A DNA stretch of 64,000 nt, taken from NCBI GenBank assembly GCA_016708465.1, contig JADJFT010000009.1, positions 1 through 64,000 of the forward strand, read 5' to 3'. Under the pieces are notes generated by a model. It had not been told where the DNA came from, made no database searches, and was given only the letters and a program-made list of their open reading frames with translations. Positions 29,370-38,093 of this stretch are shown here, piece after piece. Both the position numbers and the translations under genes were made by a program. The stretch comes from Rhodanobacteraceae bacterium. GTDB taxonomy: Bacteria > Pseudomonadota > Gammaproteobacteria > Xanthomonadales > Ahniellaceae. Numbering within the stretch: the first letter of the stretch is position 1; each line of letters begins with the position of its first letter.

Positions 29370-29524
29370 ATGGGTGTACTTGGGAAGTGCGAGCAACTCG
29401 CCCTACTGGGGGACGAGACACAGAAATCCGTCGTCTGGTGCCGAAAGAACATCAAAAGTAAACACTGCTGCATGCAAACAGCGAGTTACCCCAACTTGCT
29501 GCTAATGTCTGCTTAACTTTCAGA

Positions 29525-29533
29525 TGTTATGAT
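29525..29533 (+). promoter_or_regulatory. Candidate extended -10 promoter of the Ig-like protein gene
   Basis: TG-T-TATGAT forms an extended -10 element 25 bp before ATG 29558, with no good -35. It is the best candidate in the 240-bp space between the terminator and the gene. A GCGAGG ribosome-binding site lies at 29546-29551. Confidence 0.35.
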
Positions 29534-29557
29534 CAACCCGGATAAGCGAGGTATCAC

Positions 29558-30610
29558 ATGAATATTTGTGCGAAGGCTCTTGTATTGCTTGCCTTCTGTG
29601 GTTCAGCCACTGCGGGCGATTTGGTGCTCAAGCTGGGTACGACGGGCAACTACCGTTATCACCGCATCCCAGTGACTGGGAGTGTGACGGTGAGTCCTGC
29701 GACCGGCGACATCACCGTTGACCCCGTTGCCGACGTTGGAACGTTCAGCGATGGTTGGTGTCCAGCCGGTACCGGCGGTGGAGGCAGCGCGCCGACATTT
29801 TCAATGCCATTAACTGCGAGCACGAATGCACTACCGGTCGGCGGTGGCTCAGTCACGCTGAGCTGGACCGTTTCCGGCGCAACCGGCTGTACCGCGTCAT
29901 CCAGTGGCGTTAGCGGTTGGAACGGCAACGCTGTCACCAGCCCAACGGTCGTGAGTTTGACGGCCTCGGGTAACTATTCGTTTGGCGTGAGTTGCTCGAA
30001 CAACGACGGTTCCACGAGCGGCGGCACGGTCACAGTGAACGTCGCGACGCAAACAACGACCGAGTGTACCAATCGCCCGGCGCCGGTTGGGCTGACACAG
30101 CAGGGTTCGATGGTCAACTACAATTTGGGTGGCACGCTGAATCAGCAAAACAGTGAGTTTCCGTTGAATAGCTCGATCAATCTCTCCGGCTACGTGCCTT
30201 TGATGGGCACCAGCTTCAACCAGCCCGGCCAAGTGGCACGACTGTTTCTGGACACGGGAAAATATGCCGCAATGAGTTTCACCACCTCGGGTGCCAACGC
30301 ACCAGTCGGGGCCACAGGCGGTGTTTCTTGGGCTGCTGCTTCAACAGCGGTGTTCTCGGCACAACTCAGTCCTTGCCCCGGAGACTTCGACTGGGTGACC
30401 GACGCCAATTGCAAAGCGAGTGGTGTTGAAACCGGTGGCATTACATGGAAAATCGGCACCAAGCCCGCGAGCAATCCGGGTTGGTACTGCTACTTGGACC
30501 CGAACAAGACGTATTACCTCAGTGTTGTCGCAGCGGACCATCAAACTTGGACGACGACCACGTGCGCCTCGTCTTATTGCACATGGCTCGTCTCGATCGG
30601 GGCGCTCTAA
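29558..30610 (+). CDS. Secreted protein with an Ig-like domain, function unknown
   Basis: 350 residues with a signal peptide (about 1-20, ending ATAG). A Gly-rich spacer is followed by an Ig/PKD-like beta-sandwich (LTASTNALPVGGGSVTLSWTVSGATGC, about 85-165) and a longer C-terminal domain rich in Ser/Thr/Gly. That domain carries six Cys and aromatic motifs (GWYCYLDPNKTYYLSV). I do not recognise the C-terminal domain. Its stop overlaps the next gene by one base, so it is translated together with a periplasmic parvulin, which may assist its folding. Confidence 0.65.
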   Translation: MNICAKALVLLAFCGSATAGDLVLKLGTTGNYRYHRIPVTGSVTVSPATGDITVDPVADVGTFSDGWCPAGTGGGGSAPTFSMPLTASTNALPVGGGSVTLSWTVSGATGCTASSSGVSGWNGNAVTSPTVVSLTASGNYSFGVSCSNNDGSTSGGTVTVNVATQTTTECTNRPAPVGLTQQGSMVNYNLGGTLNQQNSEFPLNSSINLSGYVPLMGTSFNQPGQVARLFLDTGKYAAMSFTTSGANAPVGATGGVSWAAASTAVFSAQLSPCPGDFDWVTDANCKASGVETGGITWKIGTKPASNPGWYCYLDPNKTYYLSVVAADHQTWTTTTCASSYCTWLVSIGAL

Positions 30611-31566
30611 TGAGGTCACTGGCGATTCTCGTCGCTGCGCTATCCATCGGCGTAGCGAATGCAGATGATTCGACCGCTCCCGCGGGAATCGCTCAGCAGC
30701 CCGACTACCTGATCGCCAAGCAAGGGAATGCGGATGTTTGGGCGATCGATGTGGACGCGCATTTGGCGTCGATGCCGCCCAAGGATCGGTCCGGTTTCAT
30801 CGATAGTCCGAAGCGCATCCAGCAGTTGCTCAGTCATCTGCTGCTGCGCAGAGGCTTGGCCAATGAAGCGCGTGAACACGGCTTGGACAAGGACCCAGTT
30901 GTCCAGCGTGAACTGCTGCAGGCGGCCGAAGTGGTGCTGATGCGTCACCAGTTGGACTATGTGCGTGAGCACACCGATGTGCCGGATCTGGAGCAACTCG
31001 CGAAGGAAAAGTATTTAGCCGACCGGGATACCTACAAGACAGGTGAGACGGTGACGGTAGCGCATATCCTGCTCGATACGACCAAGCGAACCGATGCCGA
31101 GGCCAAGGCGCTATTGCTGCAGTGGAAGGCGGATATTGCTGCCGGTAAGGCGACGATCGAAGACTTGGCCAAGGCCAATTCTGATGATCCTGGCGTGTCC
31201 AGCAACAATGGCCTTTACGAAAACTACGACCCGAACAAATTTGTTCCGGAGTTTGCAGTCGCTGTACACAATCTTGTCCAACCAGGCGACCTGTCCGATC
31301 CGGTCAAGACCGAGTTTGGCTACCACCTGATTCAACTGCGTAGCCGCACTCCCGGCAAGCCGTACACTTGGGACGAGATCAAAGATCAAATGGTCGCCAA
31401 CGAGCGGGACAAGTTCCAGCGCAAGGTGCAGGCCGACCATATCGACAGATTGAAGTCGCTCCCGGTTGAAGCCAGCGAGGAAAGCGTGGCACCACTTCGC
31501 GAGCGTTATGGAAAGGTCGAAATGGCGCCTGCTCCCGCAGTTCCGGCGGCAATCGACGGCAAGTAA
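30610..31566 (+). CDS. Periplasmic PpiC-type (parvulin) peptidyl-prolyl isomerase
   Basis: 318 residues with a signal peptide (about 1-18, ANA cleavage), an alpha-helical chaperone-like region (about 50-130) and a parvulin domain (about 145-245). The latter shows the family pattern VAHILLDT, DLAKANSDDP and the EFGYHLIQL strand. It ends in a Pro/Ala-rich tail. ATG 30610 uses the last A of the preceding stop, so it is coupled to the Ig-like gene. Relatives are SurA/PpiD-like folding factors. It probably works on exported proteins encoded nearby. Confidence 0.88.
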   Translation: MRSLAILVAALSIGVANADDSTAPAGIAQQPDYLIAKQGNADVWAIDVDAHLASMPPKDRSGFIDSPKRIQQLLSHLLLRRGLANEAREHGLDKDPVVQRELLQAAEVVLMRHQLDYVREHTDVPDLEQLAKEKYLADRDTYKTGETVTVAHILLDTTKRTDAEAKALLLQWKADIAAGKATIEDLAKANSDDPGVSSNNGLYENYDPNKFVPEFAVAVHNLVQPGDLSDPVKTEFGYHLIQLRSRTPGKPYTWDEIKDQMVANERDKFQRKVQADHIDRLKSLPVEASEESVAPLRERYGKVEMAPAPAVPAAIDGK

Positions 31567-31586
31567 TTCGGTCGGTGGCATGAACC

Positions 31587-31609
31587 GGCAGCGTGCTTCG
31601 CTGCCTGTT
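31587..31609 (+). terminator. Hairpin after the parvulin gene, possible weak terminator
   Basis: A 7-bp stem GGCAGCG/CGCTGCC with a five-base loop, followed only by TGTTCC. Without a T-run it is a weak terminator candidate in the 88-bp gap before the ABC permease. Confidence 0.3.
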
Positions 31610-31654
31610 CCCCGATAGCGACTCCGCCTGGATTGCACGAATGGAGCGGCTCCG

Positions 31655-32420
31655 TTGAATTCGAGACAACTGGCGCTGGCGCTGCTCGGTCGAGAACTGC
31701 GTGAACGCTATCTCAGCACGCTCGGTGGTCTGGCGTGGGTGCTGATTACGCCGGTGTTGTTGCTGGCGATCTATGCGTTTGTCTTTGTCGAACTCTTGGG
31801 TGCGCGCTTCGGCAATCGCGTCGGCGGTGACGTGATCGCATTTTTGGCGATCGGCATGTGGCCGTGGCACGCCTTCGCCGACTCGCTGTCACGTGGCACG
31901 ACGGCACTGACGGGCAACGCCGCACTCATCGGGCAGATCGCCATTCCGCGTGGTTGGCTGGTCCTGGTGCCGACGCTCGGCGCCGCACTAATTCATACCG
32001 CGTCTTTTGTGCTCGTCGTCGTGATGTTGACGCTCATGGGCAAGACCGTGCCCGGCGTCGGTTGGTTGACCGCGTTGGCCGCGTACTTGATGATCGTGCT
32101 GAATGCAGCGGCTTTGAGCATGGTGCTGGCACCGCTGAATGTATTTTTCCGCGACGTCGGAACCTTGTTGCCTCAGATCCTGACGTTCTGGATGTTGCTG
32201 ACACCCATCTTCTTCGACCGCAGCACCTTGCGTCCAGATCTCGGGAAATGGCTGGCACTAAACCCGATGACCGGATTGGTCGAAGCCTTGCGCGCCGGAA
32301 TCCTGCACGGGAAGCCCATCTGTCCGCGCTTTGGGGCCGGCCATCATTACCGGACTCCTGGTTGCGTTTGCGGCGCTGACTGCACGACGCTTCCTTGCCC
32401 GCATCGAGGACTTCCTGTGA
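31655..32420 (+). CDS. wzm: Polysaccharide ABC exporter permease (Wzm type), frameshifted near the 3' end
   Basis: ABC-2 permease for O-antigen-like glycan, about 255 residues. It starts at TTG 31655 with GGAG at 31643-31646. Helices include LAWVLITPVLLLAIYAFVF, MWPWHAFADSLSRG (the conserved WxxFA-type region), then FVLVVVMLTLMG and MTGLVEALR near the end. The frame is lost between 32305 and 32335. The last helix (AIITGLLVAFAALTARR) reads in the next frame to TGA 32418-32420, which overlaps the wzt GTG. Either one extra or two missing bases are implied. Probably a sequencing error. Confidence 0.85.
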
Positions 32421-33599
32421 GCGACGACGTGCTGCTCGCGGTGCGTGGTGTCGGCAAACGCTATCCGCGCGTGCACCGGCGTCGTGACCGCATCCGCTCG
32501 GTCTGGGACGCGATTCTCGGCCGCCCTTATCGGATGCACAGATTCTCGACGACATCGGCTTCACCTTGAGACGCGGCGAATCATTGGCGCTGATTGGAGA
32601 AAACGGTGCCGGCAAGTCCACCCTGCTGCGCATGATCTGCGGCATCGCCGAACCGAGCAGCGGATCGGTGCAGTTGCACGGCAGCGTGGCGCCCTTGTTG
32701 GAGCTCGGCGCCGGTTTCCATCCCGATTACAGCGGCCGCGACAACATCCGCATGAACGCGCTGCTGCTCGGCATGGCTGCCGGCGACATCGAGTCGAAGG
32801 TGCAACAGGTCATCGAATTCGCTGAGCTTGGTGACTACATCGATGAACCGGTAAAACACTACTCATCGGGTATGAAGGTCCGACTCGGTTTCGCGGTGGT
32901 GGCATCGGCGAAACCAGATCTGCTGATCACCGATGAAGTGCTGGCGGTTGGCGACGAATCCTTTCAGAAGAAATGCGTCGCCTGGATCGAAGGCTACCTG
33001 CGCGAAGGCGGCACCTTGCTGCTCGTCAGTCACAGCATGTATCACGTCCAGAAGCTGTGCAAACACGCGTTGTGGCTGCATCAGGGGCGCGCGGAAGCCT
33101 ATGGCGATGTATTCGAGGTGAGCCAGCGCTACCTGGCCTGGCACGAGCGAAAGTCAGCTCAACAGCGTGCCGAGGCGCGGATGTCGGCGGCCACCGGCGA
33201 TTATGCGGTCACCGCCGTCGCGATCAATGGCGAAGCACTCGATGTGCCGGTAGTGCTGCCGATGCTTGCGCTGCTTGATGTCGACGTCACGGTGTACAGC
33301 GCGGACGGTCGCGTGCCCGTCCTTGCGGTGGGCGTGAAACGCCACGACGGTGCCGCGGTCTATGGCGTATCCAGCGATTGGAAGGTGTCACCCCGATACG
33401 AATCGGCGAGCGCGCGTTCCGCTTTTCCATTCGCTATCCCGATCTCGCGCTGTTGCCGGGCACGTACGCGGTGGCGCTGCACGCAATGGATCCAGAGGCA
33501 ATTCGTCTGTTTGATACCGTCGAACGCACGTTCATCGTCACCGGGCGCAGCCGCGAGGTGGGTCTGGTCCGATTGCCGCACCTTTGGCATCAAGCGTGA
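32417..33599 (+). CDS. wzt: Polysaccharide ABC exporter ATPase (Wzt type), two frameshifts as sequenced
   Basis: ATPase partner of the permease. GTG 32417 overlaps the wzm stop (GTGA). Frame one covers AVRGVGKRYPRV. The frame shifts near 32527 (one C or T missing in CGCCCTTATCG); Walker A GENGAGKST, signature YSSGMKVRLGF and Walker B LLITDEVLAVGD then follow. A second loss near 33378 (one T of GATTTGG) separates the C-terminal carbohydrate-binding-like domain (VAINGEALDVP, then GVTPIRIGERAFRF and the LPGTYAVAL region). That domain normally binds the end-modified glycan. Both lesions are at homopolymers. The stop at 33597-33599 overlaps the next gene. Confidence 0.88.
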
Positions 33600-34411
33600 C
33601 CGCGATTCTGGTGCCGATCTACAACGCGGTTCGCGAGACCACGGCCTGCCTTGCGGCGTTGGCACGCGCCATCGACGCGGACACCGAAGTGATATTGATC
33701 GACGATGCCTCGACGGATGCGGCCATCGCACCACTGCTTGATGCGTTTGCGGCGTCACGCGCTCGGGGGCGAGTCCTGCGCAATCGACACAACCTCGGTT
33801 TCATCGGCAGCGTGAATCGTGGGTTGACGGCAACCGATGGCGATGTCCTGCTATTGAACTCTGACACCGTAGCTACGCCCGGATTCCTGGTGCACATCGA
33901 GTCATGTGCCATGAGCGACGCCAAAATTGCTTCGGTAACGCCGTTCTCCAATCATGCCGAGATCTGCTCGTTCCCACGCTTCTGCCGTTCCAATCCAGTA
34001 CCCAAGGATGTCGATGCTTATGCGCGTGCGTTTGCGTTCGAGGATGCGGCTGCCGCGGTGGAACTGCCGACTGCGGTCGGATTCTGCATGTGGATGCGCC
34101 GCGCCGCGATCAACGCCATCGGTGATTTCGATGGCGCGACGTTCGGTCGCGGCTATGGCGAAGAAAACGATTGGAGTTTGCGCGCCGCCGGGCATGGTTG
34201 GCGCAATGTGTTGTGCCCCGCCGCCTATGTTGCGCACGTAGGCCACGCCTCGTTCGCCGAAACTGGAGAACGACCCGGCGGCGAGAATTTGAATCGCTTG
34301 GTTGCGCGCTATCCTCGCTACAATGCGCAAGTCGCCGATTTCATCGCTCGCGACCCGCTGGCCGCACTCCGTGCCCGGGTTGCGGCCCGGCTTGACCTCG
34401 CCGCGCAGTGA
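33596..34411 (+). CDS. Family 2 glycosyltransferase
   Basis: 271 residues. GTG 33596 overlaps the wzt stop; an in-frame TTG at 33584 is an alternative. It shows a GT-A fold: LVPIYNAVRETTACL, EVILIDDAS, NLGFIGSVNRG, the DxD-like NSDTVATPGFL and late acceptor-site YGEENDWSLRAAG with FGRG. No membrane helix. It is the first glycosyltransferase after the exporter, so it probably builds or caps the exported glycan. Sugar and linkage cannot be read from sequence. Confidence 0.88.
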   Translation: MTAILVPIYNAVRETTACLAALARAIDADTEVILIDDASTDAAIAPLLDAFAASRARGRVLRNRHNLGFIGSVNRGLTATDGDVLLLNSDTVATPGFLVHIESCAMSDAKIASVTPFSNHAEICSFPRFCRSNPVPKDVDAYARAFAFEDAAAAVELPTAVGFCMWMRRAAINAIGDFDGATFGRGYGEENDWSLRAAGHGWRNVLCPAAYVAHVGHASFAETGERPGGENLNRLVARYPRYNAQVADFIARDPLAALRARVAARLDLAAQ

Positions 34412-34444
34412 GCGCGTGCGCCACCCGCAGCCGAGGAATTCGTA

Positions 34445-35365
34445 GTGCCAGAACTGCCTTTTACCGGTGAACGCTTCACGCCCGAATGCGTGCGCGAGAT
34501 CTGGTACGAACATGTCCATCGCTATGCGTTGGCGCGCCCGATCGCTGCTGGCAAACGCGTACTCGACATCGCCTGCGGCGAAGGCTATGGGTCGGCGATG
34601 ATCGCGCCGGTTGCGCGCACGGTGACGGGTATCGATATCGGTACCGACGCTATCGCGCATGCGCGGTCCCGCTACCGCTTGCTGCCGAACCTGAATTTTC
34701 GCGAAGGCGATGCCACCCGGTTCGATGCCGGCGGCGAACGCTACGACCTCGTGCTGTCGTTCGAAACGCTGGAACACGTCGAGGCACAAGATGGACTGGT
34801 GGGCGGCATCGCTGCAGCTTTGGCCGATGATGGGTGCGCGTTGATTTCGTCACCGGACAAGGCTGTCTATAGCGACGTAACGGGCTACCAGAATGCATTC
34901 CACGTGCGTGAGTTGTATCGCGATGAATTGCTCGCGTTGTTGTCACGGCATTTCCGCTGCGTGCGCCTGTACGGACAGCGATTGATGTTCCACTCGACCA
35001 TCTGGTCGCTGGATGGGCCGCGTGCAAACGCCGCGATGCAAACCGCGCGTGCCGATGGCCGTTATGACAATGAACCCTGCGCACCGCCAATGTATTTCAT
35101 TGCCGCCTGCGCACAACGCGAAGCCGACCTTCCGAACTTGCCCGGAATCGCCTTGTTTGCTGACGATACCGAATCAGTCTATGACGACTATCGTCAGGAA
35201 ACCCGTCGCAATGCGCGTGCTCGCGTCGTGCTGGCCGAACAGGAGGCAGCGTTGACAACGATGCGCGATGCGCTCGCACAGGCACAGGCGCGCATCCATG
35301 ACCTTGAATCCGCCGTTGCATCCAGTGTGCGCAAGCCATCGCGCTTCTGGCCCTTCGGCCGCTAA
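34445..35365 (+). CDS. SAM-dependent class I methyltransferase with C-terminal coiled coil
   Basis: 306 residues from GTG 34445. SAM-binding motif I VLDIACGEGYG (about residue 40), then DIGTDAIAHA and the VLSFETLEHVE post-I block, typical of Methyltransf_11/25. The first 20 residues (LPFTGERFTPE) are a familiar prefix of sugar/glycan methyltransferases. The tail (about 255-300; QEAALTTMRDALAQAQARIHDLE) is a coiled coil. By position it may methylate the glycan end, a known chain-length stop signal in Wzt systems; that role is inference. Confidence 0.82.
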   Translation: MPELPFTGERFTPECVREIWYEHVHRYALARPIAAGKRVLDIACGEGYGSAMIAPVARTVTGIDIGTDAIAHARSRYRLLPNLNFREGDATRFDAGGERYDLVLSFETLEHVEAQDGLVGGIAAALADDGCALISSPDKAVYSDVTGYQNAFHVRELYRDELLALLSRHFRCVRLYGQRLMFHSTIWSLDGPRANAAMQTARADGRYDNEPCAPPMYFIAACAQREADLPNLPGIALFADDTESVYDDYRQETRRNARARVVLAEQEAALTTMRDALAQAQARIHDLESAVASSVRKPSRFWPFGR

Positions 35366-35380
35366 TGACGGACCCGCACC

Positions 35381-37228
35381 ATGGAATTCAGTTTCGATAT
35401 CGATGTCACGCCCAAGCCGAAGTTCGACCCGAACGCGACGTTGTTCGCGACCGTGCCCGGACAGGTCGCTGACCTAGGCAATGGCGAATGTATCTTCCGC
35501 CCACGGCATGAAGACTTGCCGCACGTGATGACGCATCAAGTGCTCGCGGCACTGGATCGTTGCCGCGAGTTCCGTAGTGCTGAAGAACACGTCGAGGCAA
35601 TCCGTCAGACCACGCCGGGTGCGCCAGCCGATGGCATTCGTCGTGTTTTCAATGGATTGGTCGAGCGTGGCCTGATCATCGCCGCCGAAGACTTTTCAGT
35701 GCGCTACACCGATGCCGCCGCAAGTGAGTCAGCACCCGCCGAGACGGGTGGCCTGTATATCCGCGCCTGTGATCGTCCCGCGCAATTGCAGCGACTGCTG
35801 GCGTCCCTCCAACAACACATGCAGCAAGGACATTCGGCGCAGACACTGACGGTCGTCGACGACTCGCGCTCGCCCGAGGCAGCGGCGGCTCAGTCGCGGC
35901 TCCTGCAGGAACATGCTGAACGTAGCGGCGCCAAACTGCGCCATGTGGATGCGCATGCTTGGCAGCGAGTCCACGACTCATTGAAGGCCGCCGTACCGCA
36001 GCATCAGGTTGCGCTCGACGACCTGATTGGCCGCAATCGTGACGGTCATCCGCGTACCGGCCCTGGCCGTGGTTGGAATCTGTCGCTACTGCTCGGTGCC
36101 GGACGGCGCATCCTGTTTGCGGATGACGACTTCGTGCTGCCGCTGAAGTTGCATCCGGACCTGCAGGATGGCGTCGAACTCGAGGCGCACGAAATGTCGA
36201 CGGTGCGCTTCTACACCGAAACTGCCGCGGCGATGGCCAGTGGGCATGATGCCGATTTCGACTTGCTGCAATGGCATCTCGACCTGTGTGGCGCACCGAT
36301 TGGACGCGTGTTCGACCACGCATCACATCTGGTGCCGACGCGCGAACAATGGCGGCGTATCGCGCCATCGCGGTTGCCACGCCTAGTGCCGGAAGCGCGC
36401 ATCGCCGCAACCATGAACGGTCATCGTGGCCACAGTGGCTCGGTGTCGAGCGATTGGATGTATCTGCTCGATCCGGCGAGTTCGCACGATCTCTACGAAG
36501 ATCGCACTCGCTACCTGCGTGTGATCGAATCCGGCAAGGTGTGGATGGGGCCAGATCGCGCGACGACAATGATCTCGACGCCATTTACCCCATTCGCGCA
36601 GGACCTGTCGCGGCTGCCGGCCTTTGTCGCACCCGATGAGCGTGGTGAGGACGGTACCTTCGGCGCGATCACGCGCATCCTCGACAGCACCTCGTGGGTG
36701 CTGCATCTGCCAACCAGTATCGGCCATCTGCGCGATAGCGAACACAAGTTCAACGCGCCCGGCAGCGGTGCGGTTGCGCGCAATTTCAACTACTTCCTGG
36801 TCGACTTCCTCGCGCGCTGCGAGGACGACCTGTTCGCGGGTACGCCGCAGGCACGCTTGGTGGCCACTGCAGCGCGGCTTGACGACCTTGCCGCGGCAAC
36901 CGACCGTGATCTGTTGCGCATGCTCAGCGACTACCTGCAGGCGACCTACAGCGGCCATATCCAGCGCCTGCAAGCGGTCGCGAGTGCGGCCGGCCCGAAG
37001 GCGCCGGTGTATTGGATGGCTGACCTGCAGGCGGTCGTCAAGGCGAATGCCAAGGCGCTGCTGTATGACGGTCCGCCGCGTCTTGCCGGTTGGCCGGCGG
37101 ATCTGGATGCTGCGGCTTGTGCCGCGCATCTGCGTCGTGATCTCGTGCGCTTCGCCGTGATGATGCGTGCCTGGCCCGAGATCTGGCAGGCGGCACGCGA
37201 TCTCGGTGGTCGTGGTCGATTAGCGTGA
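35381..37228 (+). CDS. Fusion of a PqqD-like domain and a putative glycosyltransferase
   Basis: 615 residues, intact. Residues about 1-105 look like a PqqD-type peptide-binding winged-helix domain: a beta strand, a helix (MTHQVLAALDRC), then ADGIRRVFNGLVERGLI. The rest (about 120-615) resembles a GT-A-like enzyme: YIRACDRPAQLQRLLASL, VVDDSRS, a conspicuous ILFADDDFVLPLKL acidic motif, and long helical segments. No signal peptide or TM helix. PqqD-like domains usually deliver peptide substrates to maturation enzymes, so a peptide or protein acceptor is conceivable. Domain calls are by eye and uncertain. It lies in the glycan operon between a methyltransferase and a GT2 gene. Confidence 0.6.
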   Translation: MEFSFDIDVTPKPKFDPNATLFATVPGQVADLGNGECIFRPRHEDLPHVMTHQVLAALDRCREFRSAEEHVEAIRQTTPGAPADGIRRVFNGLVERGLIIAAEDFSVRYTDAAASESAPAETGGLYIRACDRPAQLQRLLASLQQHMQQGHSAQTLTVVDDSRSPEAAAAQSRLLQEHAERSGAKLRHVDAHAWQRVHDSLKAAVPQHQVALDDLIGRNRDGHPRTGPGRGWNLSLLLGAGRRILFADDDFVLPLKLHPDLQDGVELEAHEMSTVRFYTETAAAMASGHDADFDLLQWHLDLCGAPIGRVFDHASHLVPTREQWRRIAPSRLPRLVPEARIAATMNGHRGHSGSVSSDWMYLLDPASSHDLYEDRTRYLRVIESGKVWMGPDRATTMISTPFTPFAQDLSRLPAFVAPDERGEDGTFGAITRILDSTSWVLHLPTSIGHLRDSEHKFNAPGSGAVARNFNYFLVDFLARCEDDLFAGTPQARLVATAARLDDLAAATDRDLLRMLSDYLQATYSGHIQRLQAVASAAGPKAPVYWMADLQAVVKANAKALLYDGPPRLAGWPADLDAAACAAHLRRDLVRFAVMMRAWPEIWQAARDLGGRGRLA

Positions 37229-37235
37229 TTCGCGC

Positions 37236-38093
37236 GTGACCGGCATCGCGGTCATTGTTGTCGCGCACGACAGCGGACCGTTGCTCGCGCAGTGTGTAAC
37301 TCGTGTCCTCGCTGATGCCGCGTGTTGCGAAGTTCTCGTCGTCGACAACGCCAGCCAAGACGGCGCTGTCGATGCAGTGGCCGCAATGAAGGATGCGCGC
37401 GTGCGTATCGAATCAATGGGCCGCAATGCCGGTTTTGCTGCGGCATGCAATCGCGGTGTTGAATTGAGCATTTCGCCTTGGCTGTTGTTTCTGAACCCCG
37501 ATGCGTTGGTCGCGAACGATACGTTGACGCGGCTTTGCGACATCGCTCAGTGTAGCCCTGGCATCGGCCTGCTCGGTGCTGATGTCCGCGATGTGAATGG
37601 TTTGTGCGAAGCCGCTGCACGTCGCCGCGATCCTACGCTGGCGCGGTTGTGGTCCACACAATGCGCGCGCCTGTTTGGTGGGCATGCCGAGTCCACGCGC
37701 GGGCTGGAACTGCCGCCGCGCGACGAGACGTTAAGCGTGGTCGATGCGACGTCGGGAGCGTTGATGCTCATGCCGCGCGAATTATTCTTGCGTATCGGCG
37801 GGTTCGACGAAGGGTACTTCCTGCACGCCGAAGATCTCGATCTGTGCCGCCGCGTGCGAGATGCCGGTCGCCAAGTCGCGGTTGCGAACACCGTTCCGGT
37901 TACCCATGTTCAGGGCATGTCGAGTCGATCGCGACCGTTCTTCGTGATCTGGCACAAGCATCGCAGCCTGTGGCGCTATTTCGCCAAACACGAAGGCTTG
38001 CGCGCATGGACGCCGCGCGGTGCCTTGCTGCTGACGCTACTCGGTATGCGAATGCTGGCGCAGGGCGGCGGGCGCCTGATCAGGCGGCGTTGA
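37236..38093 (+). CDS. Family 2 glycosyltransferase (rhamnosyltransferase-like)
   Basis: 285 residues from GTG 37236, 7 bases after the preceding stop. It has VVAHDSGPLLAQCV, EVLVVDNASQDG, NAGFAAACNRGVE, a FLNPDAL metal-binding site and the GYFLHAEDLDLCRRV acceptor block of WsaF/WbbL-like enzymes. A C-terminal basic/hydrophobic end could touch the membrane. It closes the same-strand glycan run and overlaps by 14 bases the end of the next, convergent gene. Confidence 0.87.
   Translation: MTGIAVIVVAHDSGPLLAQCVTRVLADAACCEVLVVDNASQDGAVDAVAAMKDARVRIESMGRNAGFAAACNRGVELSISPWLLFLNPDALVANDTLTRLCDIAQCSPGIGLLGADVRDVNGLCEAAARRRDPTLARLWSTQCARLFGGHAESTRGLELPPRDETLSVVDATSGALMLMPRELFLRIGGFDEGYFLHAEDLDLCRRVRDAGRQVAVANTVPVTHVQGMSSRSRPFFVIWHKHRSLWRYFAKHEGLRAWTPRGALLLTLLGMRMLAQGGGRLIRRR

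Noticed and set aside
30445..30609. Upstream extension of the parvulin frame
   Set aside because: It overlaps the C-terminal codons of the Ig-like gene; the signal peptide begins at 30610.
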